Assembly: GCA_000383115.1 (NCBI GenBank)
Contig: KB910533.1
Location: 43,209-107,208 of the forward strand
DNA length: 64,000 nt
DNA from: an alpha proteobacterium SCGC AAA015-N04
Lineage (GTDB): Bacteria > Pseudomonadota > Alphaproteobacteria > Puniceispirillales > Marisalimonadaceae
Direction: 5' to 3'
Shown here: piece by piece, positions 29,045 through 38,183 of the stretch
Numbering within the stretch: the stretch's first letter is position 1
How the letters are laid out: each line of letters begins with the position of its first letter
Position numbers and translations under genes: made by a program
The notes under the pieces: model-generated
Database searches by the model: none
Told to the model about the DNA's origin: nothing
Seen by the model: the letters and a program-made list of their open reading frames with translations, nothing else

Positions 29045-29545
29045 TTACTTAAGTGCATTAATTCTAAGGTTTCTTGCTTCATTTAGTATACTATTTTCAA
29101 TTTGTCTTGCTAATTTATTATTGGTATACGTATCAGACCAAGAGTTATTGACAAGTTTTTGAATATGAACTTTAACTGATATCCCATCTGAACGTAATTC
29201 ACTAGATTTGATATAAGCCATTATCTTTATTCTTTGATTTTTAATGTTTTTATCCAAGTACCAATCGGTAATTATAGTTCCACCTAGCGCATCAGTAGAA
29301 ATCAAAGGCGCTATGGATAATATATTTAAAGAAGCCCTCCACAAAAAACCATTTACATTTATACTACTATCGCCTTGTGCTTGAGGATTTAAAACTTCAT
29401 CAAGTGACATTCCTTTGTCTGAATCTTTAGAAAAAATACCTGGATTTGGAGTTTCACCAGTAATAGGATTTGTTCTGACTGTGTTGTCAAATGAACATGA
29501 AGACAATAATAAAGAAAAAATTAACACAATCGAGCTTTTAATCAT
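29045..29545 (-). CDS. DUF3576-family lipoprotein
   Basis: 166-residue predicted lipoprotein with lipobox LLSSC (Cys17). Downstream motifs include [23 protein letters not shown] (about 68-90) and ITDWYLD, which are the conserved core of the alphaproteobacterial DUF3576 family. Function unknown. It is placed directly upstream of leuS (2-base gap) on the same strand, an arrangement conserved across the class, which suggests an envelope role linked to the following lptE, though that is inference. Confidence 0.85.
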   Translation of the reverse strand: MIKSSIVLIFSLLLSSCSFDNTVRTNPITGETPNPGIFSKDSDKGMSLDEVLNPQAQGDSSINVNGFLWRASLNILSIAPLISTDALGGTIITDWYLDKNIKNQRIKIMAYIKSSELRSDGISVKVHIQKLVNNSWSDTYTNNKLARQIENSILNEARNLRINALK

Positions 29546-29619
29546 ATAGAATTTTCCTTAAATTTTTTTATATTACTTTTTGATAATACACCAATAACTT
29601 CAAAATAAAAATAAGTAAT

Positions 29620-29648
29620 AAAAAAAGGCGGCTAAAGCCGCCTTTTTT
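29620..29648 (-). terminator. intrinsic terminator after the porin gene
   Basis: A perfect 6-bp G+C stem, GGCGGC (29627-29632) and GCCGCC (29637-29642), with a TAAA loop, flanked by A on one side and T on the other. It works on either strand. It lies 17 bases beyond the porin stop and isolates the highly expressed porin transcript from DUF3576-leuS. It is one of only two convincing hairpin terminators I see in the window. Confidence 0.9.
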
Positions 29649-29664
29649 AACTTAATTTTACAAT

Positions 29665-30633
29665 TTAGAATGTAGCTTTAATTGTAAGTTTTGAGTTTGT
29701 ACCTTCATCAGCTGTTGTAGAGCTAGATGAACCTGTAGTATACTCATACTCATCAATATTGATGTACGCTGTTAGACCAGAAGCAATGGTGTACTGAAGC
29801 TCAACACCCATTCTCTCATACTCTTCACCGTTATCTTTATCATCTTCTGAATTGACTGTGTAAGCACCTACTGTCATACCGTTAGCCATTTTGTATGATG
29901 CTGAAAAACCATATGTCTCTCTATCCTCATCATTGGCTTCATATGCACCCTGAGATGCTATGAATGATAAATCACCTGAAACAACTTTTATACCGATGTT
30001 TGAACTATCAATATCTTTTGTTGCATTTTCTCGTGAGTTCATTGCGGCACCAATAGTTACAGCTGCACCACCAGCTTCTGCTGTATATCGTGCACCATAA
30101 CCAGTTGAGTCAGCGTTACCTTCTTCACCAGCATCTGTGAAAGATACACCAGCTGTTAAGTTGCCAATCGGTGGTATGTGATAGATAACCTTGTTAGCAT
30201 CTAAATCACCTAAATTTAAATCTGATGTAGTATCAACAGTTGCAGAAACTTGTGTTGGAGCTTCGTCCTCTGCGATTATATCTGATTCAGCTATACCATA
30301 GTTATCACCAACGCCGTCATTTTGACCAAGAGTAACTTTACCAAAACCACCTGAAATAGTTATAGAAGCTTCATCAATTGTAGTGTCACCACCGTCTGAA
30401 AGCATTTCGGTGGTTAAGCTAATGTCTAATCCTGAATCTGTTTTATTTGAGAACTTAAAAGTGATCTCAGAATCTGAATTATATGTTGTTCCATCAAGAG
30501 ATGTGACTTCTGAACTTCTTGAGTTGTATTTCCACTCATAATATCCAGCAATAGAAACATCTGCTAATGCAGCATTAGCTGAAAGTGTAGCAGCTGCAGC
30601 TAGTGCAGTTGTACCTAAAAGTAATTTACGCAT
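29665..30633 (-). CDS. outer-membrane porin (Gram-negative porin family)
   Basis: 322-residue predicted trimeric beta-barrel. A clear signal peptide (1 to about 25, hydrophobic Ala-rich, ending ANAALA) precedes DVSIAGYYEWKYNSRSS, the usual first strand of alphaproteobacterial porins. The rest alternates short amphipathic strands with acidic loops, contains GGFGKVTLGQNDGVGD near 92-107, and ends with a C-terminal Phe (TIKATF), the outer-membrane assembly signal. The ribosome-binding site AAGGGG is strong. Codon use looks richer in G+C than its neighbours, as expected of an abundant protein. A dedicated terminator follows. Substrate specificity cannot be told. Confidence 0.88.
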   Translation of the reverse strand: MRKLLLGTTALAAAATLSANAALADVSIAGYYEWKYNSRSSEVTSLDGTTYNSDSEITFKFSNKTDSGLDISLTTEMLSDGGDTTIDEASITISGGFGKVTLGQNDGVGDNYGIAESDIIAEDEAPTQVSATVDTTSDLNLGDLDANKVIYHIPPIGNLTAGVSFTDAGEEGNADSTGYGARYTAEAGGAAVTIGAAMNSRENATKDIDSSNIGIKVVSGDLSFIASQGAYEANDEDRETYGFSASYKMANGMTVGAYTVNSEDDKDNGEEYERMGVELQYTIASGLTAYINIDEYEYTTGSSSSTTADEGTNSKLTIKATF

Positions 30634-30680
30634 TGCGTATCCCCTTCATTTTATGGTTTTCGAAATGAAAACGATTAATT

Positions 30681-30701
30681 ATGCATCCACCATGGATACA
30701 T
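30681..30701 (-). repeat. inverted repeat in the porin leader
   Basis: ATGCATCCA and TGGATACAT, a 9-base inverted repeat with one mismatch and a 3-base spacer, lies about 50 bases upstream of the porin ATG. It could be an operator or an mRNA 5' hairpin that stabilises the transcript or pairs with a small RNA. No known protein motif is recognised. Confidence 0.4.
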
Positions 30702-30859
30702 TTATTTAATTATTTATATTAAAACTTAGATAAACTCCAGCATCAATGATAAAAATATCACTTTTTAATTTTTGTTGTTGTATTTATGCAACATAATTTG
30801 ATAAATATTTTACGATAACATCAAATTCTGTTAAAATTTTAATTATTTGGAGTACATAA

Positions 30860-31531
30860 TTGAATAAAATAAGTTTAAATAGACAATCAATTATAAAAAA
30901 AATTAATGATTTAAATGAAAAAAGTACTAATAAAGAATCATTTACGACTAAGTTGGTAGCTGTTTCAAAAAATCAAGCCGAGTACAAAATTGATCAAGCA
31001 ATTAAAAGTGGACAAAGGATTTTTGGAGAAAATAGAGTTCAAGAAGCGCAAATTAGATGGGAAGGAAAGCGAAAGTATCATAAAGATTTAGAATTAAGAT
31101 TAATTGGGCCATTACAAACAAATAAAGTTAAACAAGCACTTAATTTATTTGATATCATAGAAACAATTGACCGAGAAAAGTTAGCTAAACAAATTTATAA
31201 AAATTTTCACGATTCAGTTAGAACAAAATCATTTTATATACAAATTAATACAGGAAATGAAATTCAAAAAAGTGGTATATCTACATCAGAAGCAGATTCA
31301 TTTATTAAATTTTGTAAAAATGATCTTAAATTACCCATTATAGGACTAATGTGTATTCCGCCACAAAATGAAGAAGTCGCTATGCATTTTTGTTTATTGA
31401 AAAAAATTGCGAATAATCACAATTTATTCGAGTTATCGATGGGTATGAGTGAGGATTTTGAAGAAGCAATTAAGTTTGGTGCAACTTCAGTAAGAATTGG
31501 ATCGAAATTTTTTGGAAGAAGAGAAGATTAA
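30860..31531 (+). CDS. yggS: YggS-family PLP homeostasis protein
   Basis: Pyridoxal-phosphate-binding TIM-barrel protein that buffers PLP and affects amino-acid pools; it is not known to catalyse a reaction. The 223 residues have KLVAVSKNQAEYKIDQAI (PLP-Lys in VAVSK), IFGENRVQEAQIRW, LIGPLQTNKVKQAL, IQINTGNEIQKSGIS, and the phosphate site near the C-terminus LSMGMSEDFEEAIKFGATSVRIGS. The start is TTG at 30860 with GGAG 7 bases upstream. The gene ends one base before convergent ribA. Confidence 0.94.
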   Translation: MNKISLNRQSIIKKINDLNEKSTNKESFTTKLVAVSKNQAEYKIDQAIKSGQRIFGENRVQEAQIRWEGKRKYHKDLELRLIGPLQTNKVKQALNLFDIIETIDREKLAKQIYKNFHDSVRTKSFYIQINTGNEIQKSGISTSEADSFIKFCKNDLKLPIIGLMCIPPQNEEVAMHFCLLKKIANNHNLFELSMGMSEDFEEAIKFGATSVRIGSKFFGRRED

Positions 31532-31532
31532 T

Positions 31533-32666
31533 TTATAAAAAATGTCCTGACTTTTTTGATTTGGTTTCAAGATATTTTTCATTGTGTTTGTTTGGGTCAA
31601 CTTTGATAGAAACTCTTTCATATATATTTACTCCTAAATTTGATAGGTGCTCAACTTTTTTGGGGTTGTTAGTAATTAATTTAATGCTTTTAATATTTAT
31701 TTTTTTAAGTATTTGCTTTGCAGGATAATATAATCTTTCATCGTCATTAAACCCAAGGGCTATGTTTGCGTCAACTGTATCCATTCCTTTCTCCTGAAGA
31801 GAATAAGCTCTTAATTTATTTAACAAACCAATATCTCGGCCTTCTTGAGCTAAGTAAATTAATACACCTTCATCAGCAACTGACATCATTTTAATTGCTT
31901 CTTTTAATTGTTGTCCACAATCACATTTTAAACTATCAAGAATATCTCCAGTTATACACTGACTATGTACCCTTGTTAGAGGAATATGATTGTGATCTTT
32001 TGAGTTTAAAACATCTCTAGTTTTTCCAAAAATTAAACAAAAGTGTTCATCGCCTCCATCTTTTGGACGAAAAATTATGATTTCACAATTATCAGTTTGT
32101 GCTATTGGGACTTTTGCTTTAACTGACATCGTTAAACTGTCAGCATTAACAGTTTCATATAATTTTATATCAACTACATCTATATGTAATAAGTTATTTT
32201 TAAAGGCCCATTCATTTATATTTTCAATTGGAATATTGGATGTTATTGCTACAAGTCCTGCTGGCAATAAGCGGGCCTGTCTTAAAATTAATAGACAATA
32301 GCTTGAAATACTATCTTCATTTTCCAATACAACACCGTCCATAGTTGGTTTTTCTTTCCCATATAAAGGCATACATAATGATAAAATATCACTAATAGAC
32401 CAGTGTTTTTTTATCATAATTGAGCATGGCTTTTTATGTGTCTTTATACCAATGGCTTCAGATCTATTACTTGATAGAACAATATTTGGTCTTGATAAAG
32501 ATAGTTGTGACATTTCGTGAATTGTTTCAGGCTCAATTAATTCGGCTGCAACAAGAATTAATGATGTTCCTTTTGTTATGTCAGATATAACAAGTTTGCC
32601 ACCTCTTCTCAATTCAGATATGGCTCTTTCTATTTTTATGATTAGATTTTTATTGTTAATATTCAT
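31533..32666 (-). CDS. ribA: GTP cyclohydrolase II with degenerate RibB-like N-terminal domain
   Basis: First step of riboflavin synthesis: opens GTP to a diaminopyrimidine, formate and pyrophosphate. The C-terminal half has all RibA features: LTRVHSQCITGDILDSLKCDCG with three zinc Cys, LAQEGRDIGLLNKLRAY, and KGMDTVDANIALGF. The N-terminal ~190 residues resemble 3,4-DHBP synthase (LRRGGKLVISD) but lack the acidic E-N-E-G-D loop of active RibB, so this half is probably inactive, as in other alphaproteobacterial RibA proteins. I use the ATG at 32666; a TTG at 32675 is in frame but without a ribosome-binding site. Confidence 0.9.
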   Translation of the reverse strand: MNINNKNLIIKIERAISELRRGGKLVISDITKGTSLILVAAELIEPETIHEMSQLSLSRPNIVLSSNRSEAIGIKTHKKPCSIMIKKHWSISDILSLCMPLYGKEKPTMDGVVLENEDSISSYCLLILRQARLLPAGLVAITSNIPIENINEWAFKNNLLHIDVVDIKLYETVNADSLTMSVKAKVPIAQTDNCEIIIFRPKDGGDEHFCLIFGKTRDVLNSKDHNHIPLTRVHSQCITGDILDSLKCDCGQQLKEAIKMMSVADEGVLIYLAQEGRDIGLLNKLRAYSLQEKGMDTVDANIALGFNDDERLYYPAKQILKKINIKSIKLITNNPKKVEHLSNLGVNIYERVSIKVDPNKHNEKYLETKSKKSGHFL

Positions 32667-32717
32667 TGTAACCAAATAAATGTTTTACTATTATATCTAA
32701 AGTAAGGTTGTAAATTA

Positions 32718-33398
32718 ATGAAAAAAAATTTTTCTATATTAATATATGAAAATGATAATTTTTTAAACTCTATTCTTAAAGAACAATTTTCTTTATTAAA
32801 ATACCATAATACAGTTTTTGTAAGTGATAAAATAAAATTATTATCTGTTTTAAGCAAAAAAAAATTTGAGGCATTTATTTTAAACTTAGATGATTTTGAA
32901 GATGATATTTTAACAATTATTCAAAATTTTGAGCTATATAATAAACATAAAAAAATCATAGGTTATTATAGCAAAACAGATAAGAATTCAATTCTAGTCG
33001 AAAAAAAAATTTATTTATTACAGAAACCTTTTAAATTAAACAAGTTATTTTCCCAATTGGATAATTTAAAAAATAGAAACAAAACAAATAAGTATCTGAT
33101 GAAACATTTAGAGTTTATTCCAATTAGAAAAGTTATTGTAAATTTAGATACAAAAAACAAAGAGCATTTAACTGAAAAAGAAACTGCCCTATTAAATTAT
33201 TTATTTAATAAGAGAAATACCGAATTAACTAAAAATGATTTGCTGTCAAATATTTGGGGGGTAAAAAAAGATATTAATACCCATACACTAGAAACTCATG
33301 TGTATAGGTTGAAACGTAAACTACATAAATTAGAACCAAACTTATCTTTTTCATTAACTAACCAAAATGGTTTTTATAGTATAAGAGATCATATTTAG
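32718..33398 (+). CDS. OmpR-family response regulator with atypical receiver
   Basis: 226-residue two-domain regulator. The receiver (1 to about 115) keeps the fold (ILIYENDNF near 7-15 and the Lys-Pro-Phe 103-105). Where the phospho-acceptor Asp is expected after hydrophobic FIL, Asn56 is found; Asp58-Asp59 follow two residues later. The acidic pocket reads E11-N12-D13 instead of paired Asp. The C-terminal winged helix (about 140-224) has LTEKETALLNYLFN and THTLETHVYRLKRKL, the OmpR/PhoB recognition helix. No histidine kinase is adjacent. It may work without phosphorylation; that is inference. A JmjC gene follows after 30 bases on the same strand. Confidence 0.85.
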   Translation: MKKNFSILIYENDNFLNSILKEQFSLLKYHNTVFVSDKIKLLSVLSKKKFEAFILNLDDFEDDILTIIQNFELYNKHKKIIGYYSKTDKNSILVEKKIYLLQKPFKLNKLFSQLDNLKNRNKTNKYLMKHLEFIPIRKVIVNLDTKNKEHLTEKETALLNYLFNKRNTELTKNDLLSNIWGVKKDINTHTLETHVYRLKRKLHKLEPNLSFSLTNQNGFYSIRDHI

Positions 33399-33428
33399 TA
33401 ACATTTATTAAACTTAGAGGAGTTTTAA

Positions 33429-34589
33429 TTGAACATAAATATTTTTACAAAAGAGTTTCGTGAAAATTTTTTCTCAAATCATTTTGGAAAAAATTATTGC
33501 CATAAACCTAGTTTAATAAAAAATCTAGAAAGAATAATGAATCTTGAAATATTAGATAAGATGCTTTCAATAACAAATATTTGGAATAATAAGAATTTTT
33601 TGATGGTTCTAGATCAACAAAGATTAAACTTTAAGGAATATAGTAATATTAATTTGGATGTCACTGGAAATAATTATCGACCTAGTCCAGAAAAAGTCCA
33701 AAATTTAGTTTCAAAAGGCGCTTCAATAATCTTAAATGATATTGAAAAACATAATCCACAGTTGTTGAATATAGCAAATGAGCTACAACATTTTACACAA
33801 GGTAGATGTCAAGGAAACTTGTATTTCTCTATGGCAAGTCATAAGGCTTTTGGTCCACATTTTGATCTGCATGATGTATTTGCTATACATTTTGAAGGAG
33901 AAAAAGTATGGAACATATATGAGAATATTGAAAAAAATCCTATTAACCATCCTGTTTTTACAATTGATTCAAATGAAAGAATTAAAAGAGCTGGAAAATT
34001 AATTGAACAAGTTACATTGAAACCAGGAGATTTATTGTATATACCTCGTGGTCAATATCATGATGCATTAGCTTCAAAAAATGGTGCAATACATATAGCA
34101 TTTGGATTAACTTATTTCAAACCTATAGATCTAATGGGTGTTTTGTGGGAAAGATTTATATTAAATGATTTTATGCGTAAAGATATCAAGTTAAACTCAA
34201 GTAAAATAGAATTAAAAGAAGAATTAACAAGGTTTTCAAAAGAAATAGAATCTATAATTAATTCAGAAGACGCTCTAAAAATTTTAGAAAATAATTTGAA
34301 AAATTGGCCATATGAAATTCAAGAATATACAGTTAAAGATTTAGTATCAAAAGGAATAGAGTACCAGGTAAGTAGTTTTGTTAGATTAGAAAAAAAAGAT
34401 CAAAATATATACTTATCAAGTGATAAAAATAGAGTTTTAGTGCCAGATGAATACTCCAATATTACTGAATATATAATGAAAAAAAATTCTATTACATTTA
34501 AAGAGTTGAAGTCTGAGTTTAAAAATATTAATGAAAATGTTATACAAAAATGTTTAGACAACTTACAATCAATGAAAGTAATAAATTAG
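33429..34589 (+). CDS. JmjC/cupin-domain Fe(II)/2-oxoglutarate oxygenase
   Basis: 386-residue protein of the cupin-4/JmjC class that includes bacterial ribosomal oxygenases (RoxA/YcfD, which hydroxylates an Arg of L16). The iron ligands are visible: HFD (His and Asp, near 143-145) in AFGPHFDLHDVFAIH, and the distal His in IPRGQYHDA near 212-220. An N-terminal substrate region (CHKPSLIKN) precedes it, and the C-terminal ~110 residues look like the winged-helix domain of this group (KLIEQ, NITEYIMKKNSITFKELKSEF). The start is TTG at 33429 with GAGGAG upstream. Ribosomal protein as target is inferred from the family. Confidence 0.82.
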   Translation: MNINIFTKEFRENFFSNHFGKNYCHKPSLIKNLERIMNLEILDKMLSITNIWNNKNFLMVLDQQRLNFKEYSNINLDVTGNNYRPSPEKVQNLVSKGASIILNDIEKHNPQLLNIANELQHFTQGRCQGNLYFSMASHKAFGPHFDLHDVFAIHFEGEKVWNIYENIEKNPINHPVFTIDSNERIKRAGKLIEQVTLKPGDLLYIPRGQYHDALASKNGAIHIAFGLTYFKPIDLMGVLWERFILNDFMRKDIKLNSSKIELKEELTRFSKEIESIINSEDALKILENNLKNWPYEIQEYTVKDLVSKGIEYQVSSFVRLEKKDQNIYLSSDKNRVLVPDEYSNITEYIMKKNSITFKELKSEFKNINENVIQKCLDNLQSMKVIN

Positions 34590-34667
34590 TACATTTTTTA
34601 TTTTTCTCATGAGAAACTTTATATTTATTAAAGTCAAATGAAGTATAATATTTTTCAAATTATAAAT

Positions 34668-34742
34668 TGGCTGGGGCGGTAGGATTCGAACCTACGATAC
34701 ACGAGATCAAAACCCGATGCCTTACCACTTGGCTACGCCCCA
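34668..34742 (-). tRNA. tRNA-Gln (UUG anticodon)
   Basis: A 75-base minus-strand tRNA. The acceptor stem pairs TGGGGCG with CGCCCCA, the D-arm is GCCAAGTGGTAAGGC, and the anticodon loop TTTTGAT gives UUG. The T-arm is GTAGGTTCGAATCCTAC. The CCA end is encoded. The first pair of the anticodon stem is a mismatch (T-T), otherwise the cloverleaf is complete. It lies between the JmjC gene and ispE. Confidence 0.95.
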
Positions 34743-34764
34743 ATATTTTATTGAAATACAATAT

Positions 34765-35670
34765 CTAAAATTTATTTTCAAGTTTTTTAGAACATATAAT
34801 CCGGTTCATAGTGTAGTCTTTTTTTTGACCATACCAAAAGAAATAATTTGAACATTTTATGTCGTCATATTTATCTAAAATCGATATTATTTCTTTTTTA
34901 CTTTTAAAGATACCAAAACATGTTGACCCACTTCCAGTCATTCCATACGCGACTATATTTGGCAATTTTTTTAAAAGTTCCAAAATAGAGGATATTTGTG
35001 GAGCAAAGTTAATAGAGGATAGTAGGAGTGAGTTATAAATTTTAATATTTTTAAAGTAGTTAGTTTCATTATTTGTTTTTTTTGATGAAGTATTGGCATA
35101 AAAATCAAATACTTTTTTTGTTGATAACTGTATATTTGGATTTATTAATAAAAAATAATAATTATTTGCAAAACTCGCTCGAGAAAATTTCTCACCATAT
35201 CCTTTGAGTGTTAAATCTTTACTTTCTAAACAAATAGGAACATCCGAACCTATTTGAATAGCAATTTTTTTTATATCTTTAATTGAGATTTTTTTATAAT
35301 TTATATTGTTATATAATTTTCTTAAAAGAAGTAATATTGCAGCTGCGTCTGCCGAACCTCCTCCAAGTCCGGCACCTATTGGTATTTTTTTTTCTAAATA
35401 AACACTAAAATGTTGATCCCAGTTATAAGTATTTCTGAATTTATTTATTGTTTTTAAAATTAGGTTATTAGAAGAATTTATAATTAAAGATTTATTTTTT
35501 TGGTTTTGATTAAAGATATCCTTATTATTAAATTTAATACTTATTTGGTCAGTTAATTCTAGAAAACAAACATCACTATTTATATAGTGAAAACCGTTTG
35601 AGCCTCTATTGATTACAAATAGATTTAAATTAAGTTTGGCAGGGGCTACAATAGAATAATATTTATTCAT
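34765..35670 (-). CDS. ispE: 4-diphosphocytidyl-2-C-methyl-D-erythritol kinase
   Basis: GHMP kinase of the non-mevalonate isoprenoid pathway. The 301-residue protein starts with VAPAKLNLNLFVINRGSNGFH (IspE N-terminal signature), has the ATP-binding GHMP motif PIGAGLGGGSADAAA near 97-111, SDVPICLESK near 143, and YGMTGSGSTCFGIF near 252-265. It overlaps the upstream TPR gene by 8 bases, so they are likely one transcript; TPR-ispE pairing is common in alphaproteobacteria. Confidence 0.95.
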   Translation of the reverse strand: MNKYYSIVAPAKLNLNLFVINRGSNGFHYINSDVCFLELTDQISIKFNNKDIFNQNQKNKSLIINSSNNLILKTINKFRNTYNWDQHFSVYLEKKIPIGAGLGGGSADAAAILLLLRKLYNNINYKKISIKDIKKIAIQIGSDVPICLESKDLTLKGYGEKFSRASFANNYYFLLINPNIQLSTKKVFDFYANTSSKKTNNETNYFKNIKIYNSLLLSSINFAPQISSILELLKKLPNIVAYGMTGSGSTCFGIFKSKKEIISILDKYDDIKCSNYFFWYGQKKDYTMNRIICSKKLENKF

Positions 35671-37282
35671 ATTTTTTTATTTTTTTCTTAATTTTATTAA
35701 CTATATTTATATCTTTTTCTAGCTTTATGGCTTTTTTCCATTGATAAACAGCTTCAGTAGTTCTATTGAGTTTTAAATAGCAATCACCTAAATGATCAAT
35801 CACTTCTGAACTTTTAGGTAATAAAACGACAGATTTTTCTAGATAAAATACGGATCTTTCAAAGTTATTTCTTTTATATTCAACCCACCCAATTGTGTCC
35901 AAAAAATATCCATTATTAGGTTCAATTGATAGAGCTTTTTTGATTAATCTTAAAGAAAAATTTAATTCTTCGTTTCTTAGAGCTAAACTATAAGAAAGAT
36001 AATTTAAAGCGTATGTATTTTCTGGATTTTTTTCTATGAGGTTTAATAATATTTCTTTTGCTTTATTCCATTGATCTGTCTTATCAAGAGATGCAGCATA
36101 TAAAAATAATATACGATCAGTTTTTCCATGAATACTTATTATGGTATCATAAATATTTATTGTTTGTTGATAATTTTTTTTGGATTTATGAAAACTCGCT
36201 TCTTCAATTAATATAAACTTGTTGTCAGGCCAAATATTTTTAGTAAAATCTAAAAGTTTTTTATATTCTGAATTGTTCTTTTCCTTTAAAATCGAGAATT
36301 TTTTCAAGTTACTTGCTAAATAAAAATATGATTTTTTAGAAATTAAATTTAATTTTTTTAGAGCAATTTCATTAGATTTCTCATTATGGTATATTTCAGC
36401 TATTCCTAATTTAGCAATGTCCATGTTTGGACAAATAAAAACAATCATCTCTAATAGCACTTTTAAATAAGATGATGAAATTTCAGCACTAATTTTTTTT
36501 TCTATAACTGTGTTATAAATTTTAAAAGCAATAATTTTTCTTAAGTCCGGAGTTTTATGGAAAAAATTATCAAGGGAAGAAAAATTTTTTAATATAAAAC
36601 CTTTATCAAATTGATTACTTAATCTATCTTCTATTATTAAGTTAAATTTCTTCATATTTTTTTGTCTATAGTAATAACCTGCTAAAAAAAACAGTTCTAA
36701 ATTAGTTAAATCCTTATTTTTGTAGTGATGGTCTGCTATAGAATTTAAGTCATTAATATTATAAAAATTTTCTAAAATGAAAAATTTGTAAATTGAATTT
36801 TTTGCTAAATTATAATTAACTTTAAACTCATTTTTATCGTCTCGATTTGACGTCCAGAAATTTAATAATGGTTTTAGTTGTCCAAAATTTTGAAAGTTGT
36901 CTAATTCATTTAAGACCTTAATTGTTTTAGTAACATCATTTTTTTTAATTGATATGGCTAATTTTGGAAGATAAAAAATTGGTTTTGTTTTAAATTCTGG
37001 ATTTAAAAATTCTGACATAGTGTCTGCGTATTTAAAATTTCCACTTACCAGATTTGATATAAATTTAAGTTTTAAGAGATTTGGGTCATTAATTTCTTCA
37101 TTTAATATTTTACTGGCAGTTATAACATCTCCTTTTGAAATTGAATAATTAGCTGTTAAATATACAGCGCTGTAAGAAGATGCTTCAGAATTATTATTAA
37201 TTTTTCGAATTTTGGAGTTATTTATACTAATATTACAACCATATAAGATTATTATTATAAAGGAGATAATAATTTTAATCAT
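35663..37282 (-). CDS. TPR-repeat lipoprotein
   Basis: 539-residue protein with a lipobox ILYGC (Cys16) after a short hydrophobic segment. The rest is helical. TPR repeats are clearest in the last 150 residues: LLNLIEKNPENTYALNYLSYSLA, ALSIEPNNGYFLDTIGWVEYKR, SVVLLPKSSEVIDHLGDCYLKL. In alphaproteobacteria a tetratricopeptide protein of this size commonly precedes ispE. Function unknown; envelope location follows from the lipobox. The N-terminal two-thirds are diverged and low complexity in Lys/Asn/Ile. Confidence 0.82.
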   Translation of the reverse strand: MIKIIISFIIIILYGCNISINNSKIRKINNNSEASSYSAVYLTANYSISKGDVITASKILNEEINDPNLLKLKFISNLVSGNFKYADTMSEFLNPEFKTKPIFYLPKLAISIKKNDVTKTIKVLNELDNFQNFGQLKPLLNFWTSNRDDKNEFKVNYNLAKNSIYKFFILENFYNINDLNSIADHHYKNKDLTNLELFFLAGYYYRQKNMKKFNLIIEDRLSNQFDKGFILKNFSSLDNFFHKTPDLRKIIAFKIYNTVIEKKISAEISSSYLKVLLEMIVFICPNMDIAKLGIAEIYHNEKSNEIALKKLNLISKKSYFYLASNLKKFSILKEKNNSEYKKLLDFTKNIWPDNKFILIEEASFHKSKKNYQQTINIYDTIISIHGKTDRILFLYAASLDKTDQWNKAKEILLNLIEKNPENTYALNYLSYSLALRNEELNFSLRLIKKALSIEPNNGYFLDTIGWVEYKRNNFERSVFYLEKSVVLLPKSSEVIDHLGDCYLKLNRTTEAVYQWKKAIKLEKDINIVNKIKKKIKKYE

Positions 37283-37376
37283 AAATTTTATACCAAAAAA
37301 TAAAGCTTTAATTTGTAATTAAGACAAACTAATTTAAATTATATTACATTCTAATTAATTTTATAGGAAAGTTTTT

Positions 37377-38183
37377 TTGAAACAATCTGAAATTAAAAAT
37401 CAAATTCGAGCATCAAGTACACTGAATTTCTATAATGAAATTGGGATTGATATTTATATTGATGAATGTAAAAAAAATTATAATTTAAAAAAATCTAATG
37501 AAATTTCCAAAGAAGAAAATTTAGATATAAAATTATTACCTGATCAGGTGAAATTAAATGATGTTTTAACCAAAGTGCAAAATGTTTTTGATTTAGAGAA
37601 TATATTTAAAAATTATGATGGTTGCAATTTAAAAAAAACAGCAACAAATTTTATTGGTTTTCAAGGAGATGTAAATTCAAAAATTCTGGTAATTGACGGA
37701 CCGCCAGATGCTGAAGAAGATAAAGAAGGAAAATCATTTATTTTGGAAAAAGGGGAACTTTTTGACAGAATTCTGTGTTCTATTGAATTAAAAAAAGAAG
37801 ATGTATTTATAGTTAATGGAATTCCATGGCGTCCACCTGGTAATAGATATCCCACAGAGAAAGAAATAGAGCTTTGTAAACCTTTTATATTTAAATTAAT
37901 AAATATTTTAAAGCCTAAAATAATTTTATGTTTAGGGGAGATTGCAGCAAAGCAAATTTTAGATTTTTCAGATAGTATTGTAAGCGTAAGAGGTAAGTGG
38001 TATTCTTTGAAAAATAAATTCGATCCTATTTCTAATAATATTACAGATAATATTAATATATTACCAACCTTTAGTATATCATACCTAATAAAAAGACCTG
38101 ATATGAAAAGAAAGTTTTGGGAAGATATGAAAATGCTCAGATCTAAAATTAAAGAAATAAAGAATAGTGAAAATGTTTTTTAA
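37377..38183 (+). CDS. uracil-DNA glycosylase family 4/5 homologue with altered active-site motifs
   Basis: 268-residue protein aligned along its length with alphaproteobacterial type-4 uracil-DNA glycosylases: DGCNLKKTATN (82-91, iron-sulphur Cys83), WRPPGNRYPT (151-160), CKPF (Cys167), CLGEIAAKQ (Cys185). The two catalytic motifs differ. Motif A, normally GEAPG-x-EED, reads DGPPDAEED (108-116), and motif B, normally HPAYLLRQP, reads SISYLIKRP (233-241), so the catalytic His is gone. Iron-sulphur binding may persist, but uracil excision is doubtful. The start is TTG at 37377 with AGGAAA upstream. It overlaps slt by 17 bases. Confidence 0.82.
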   Translation: MKQSEIKNQIRASSTLNFYNEIGIDIYIDECKKNYNLKKSNEISKEENLDIKLLPDQVKLNDVLTKVQNVFDLENIFKNYDGCNLKKTATNFIGFQGDVNSKILVIDGPPDAEEDKEGKSFILEKGELFDRILCSIELKKEDVFIVNGIPWRPPGNRYPTEKEIELCKPFIFKLINILKPKIILCLGEIAAKQILDFSDSIVSVRGKWYSLKNKFDPISNNITDNINILPTFSISYLIKRPDMKRKFWEDMKMLRSKIKEIKNSENVF

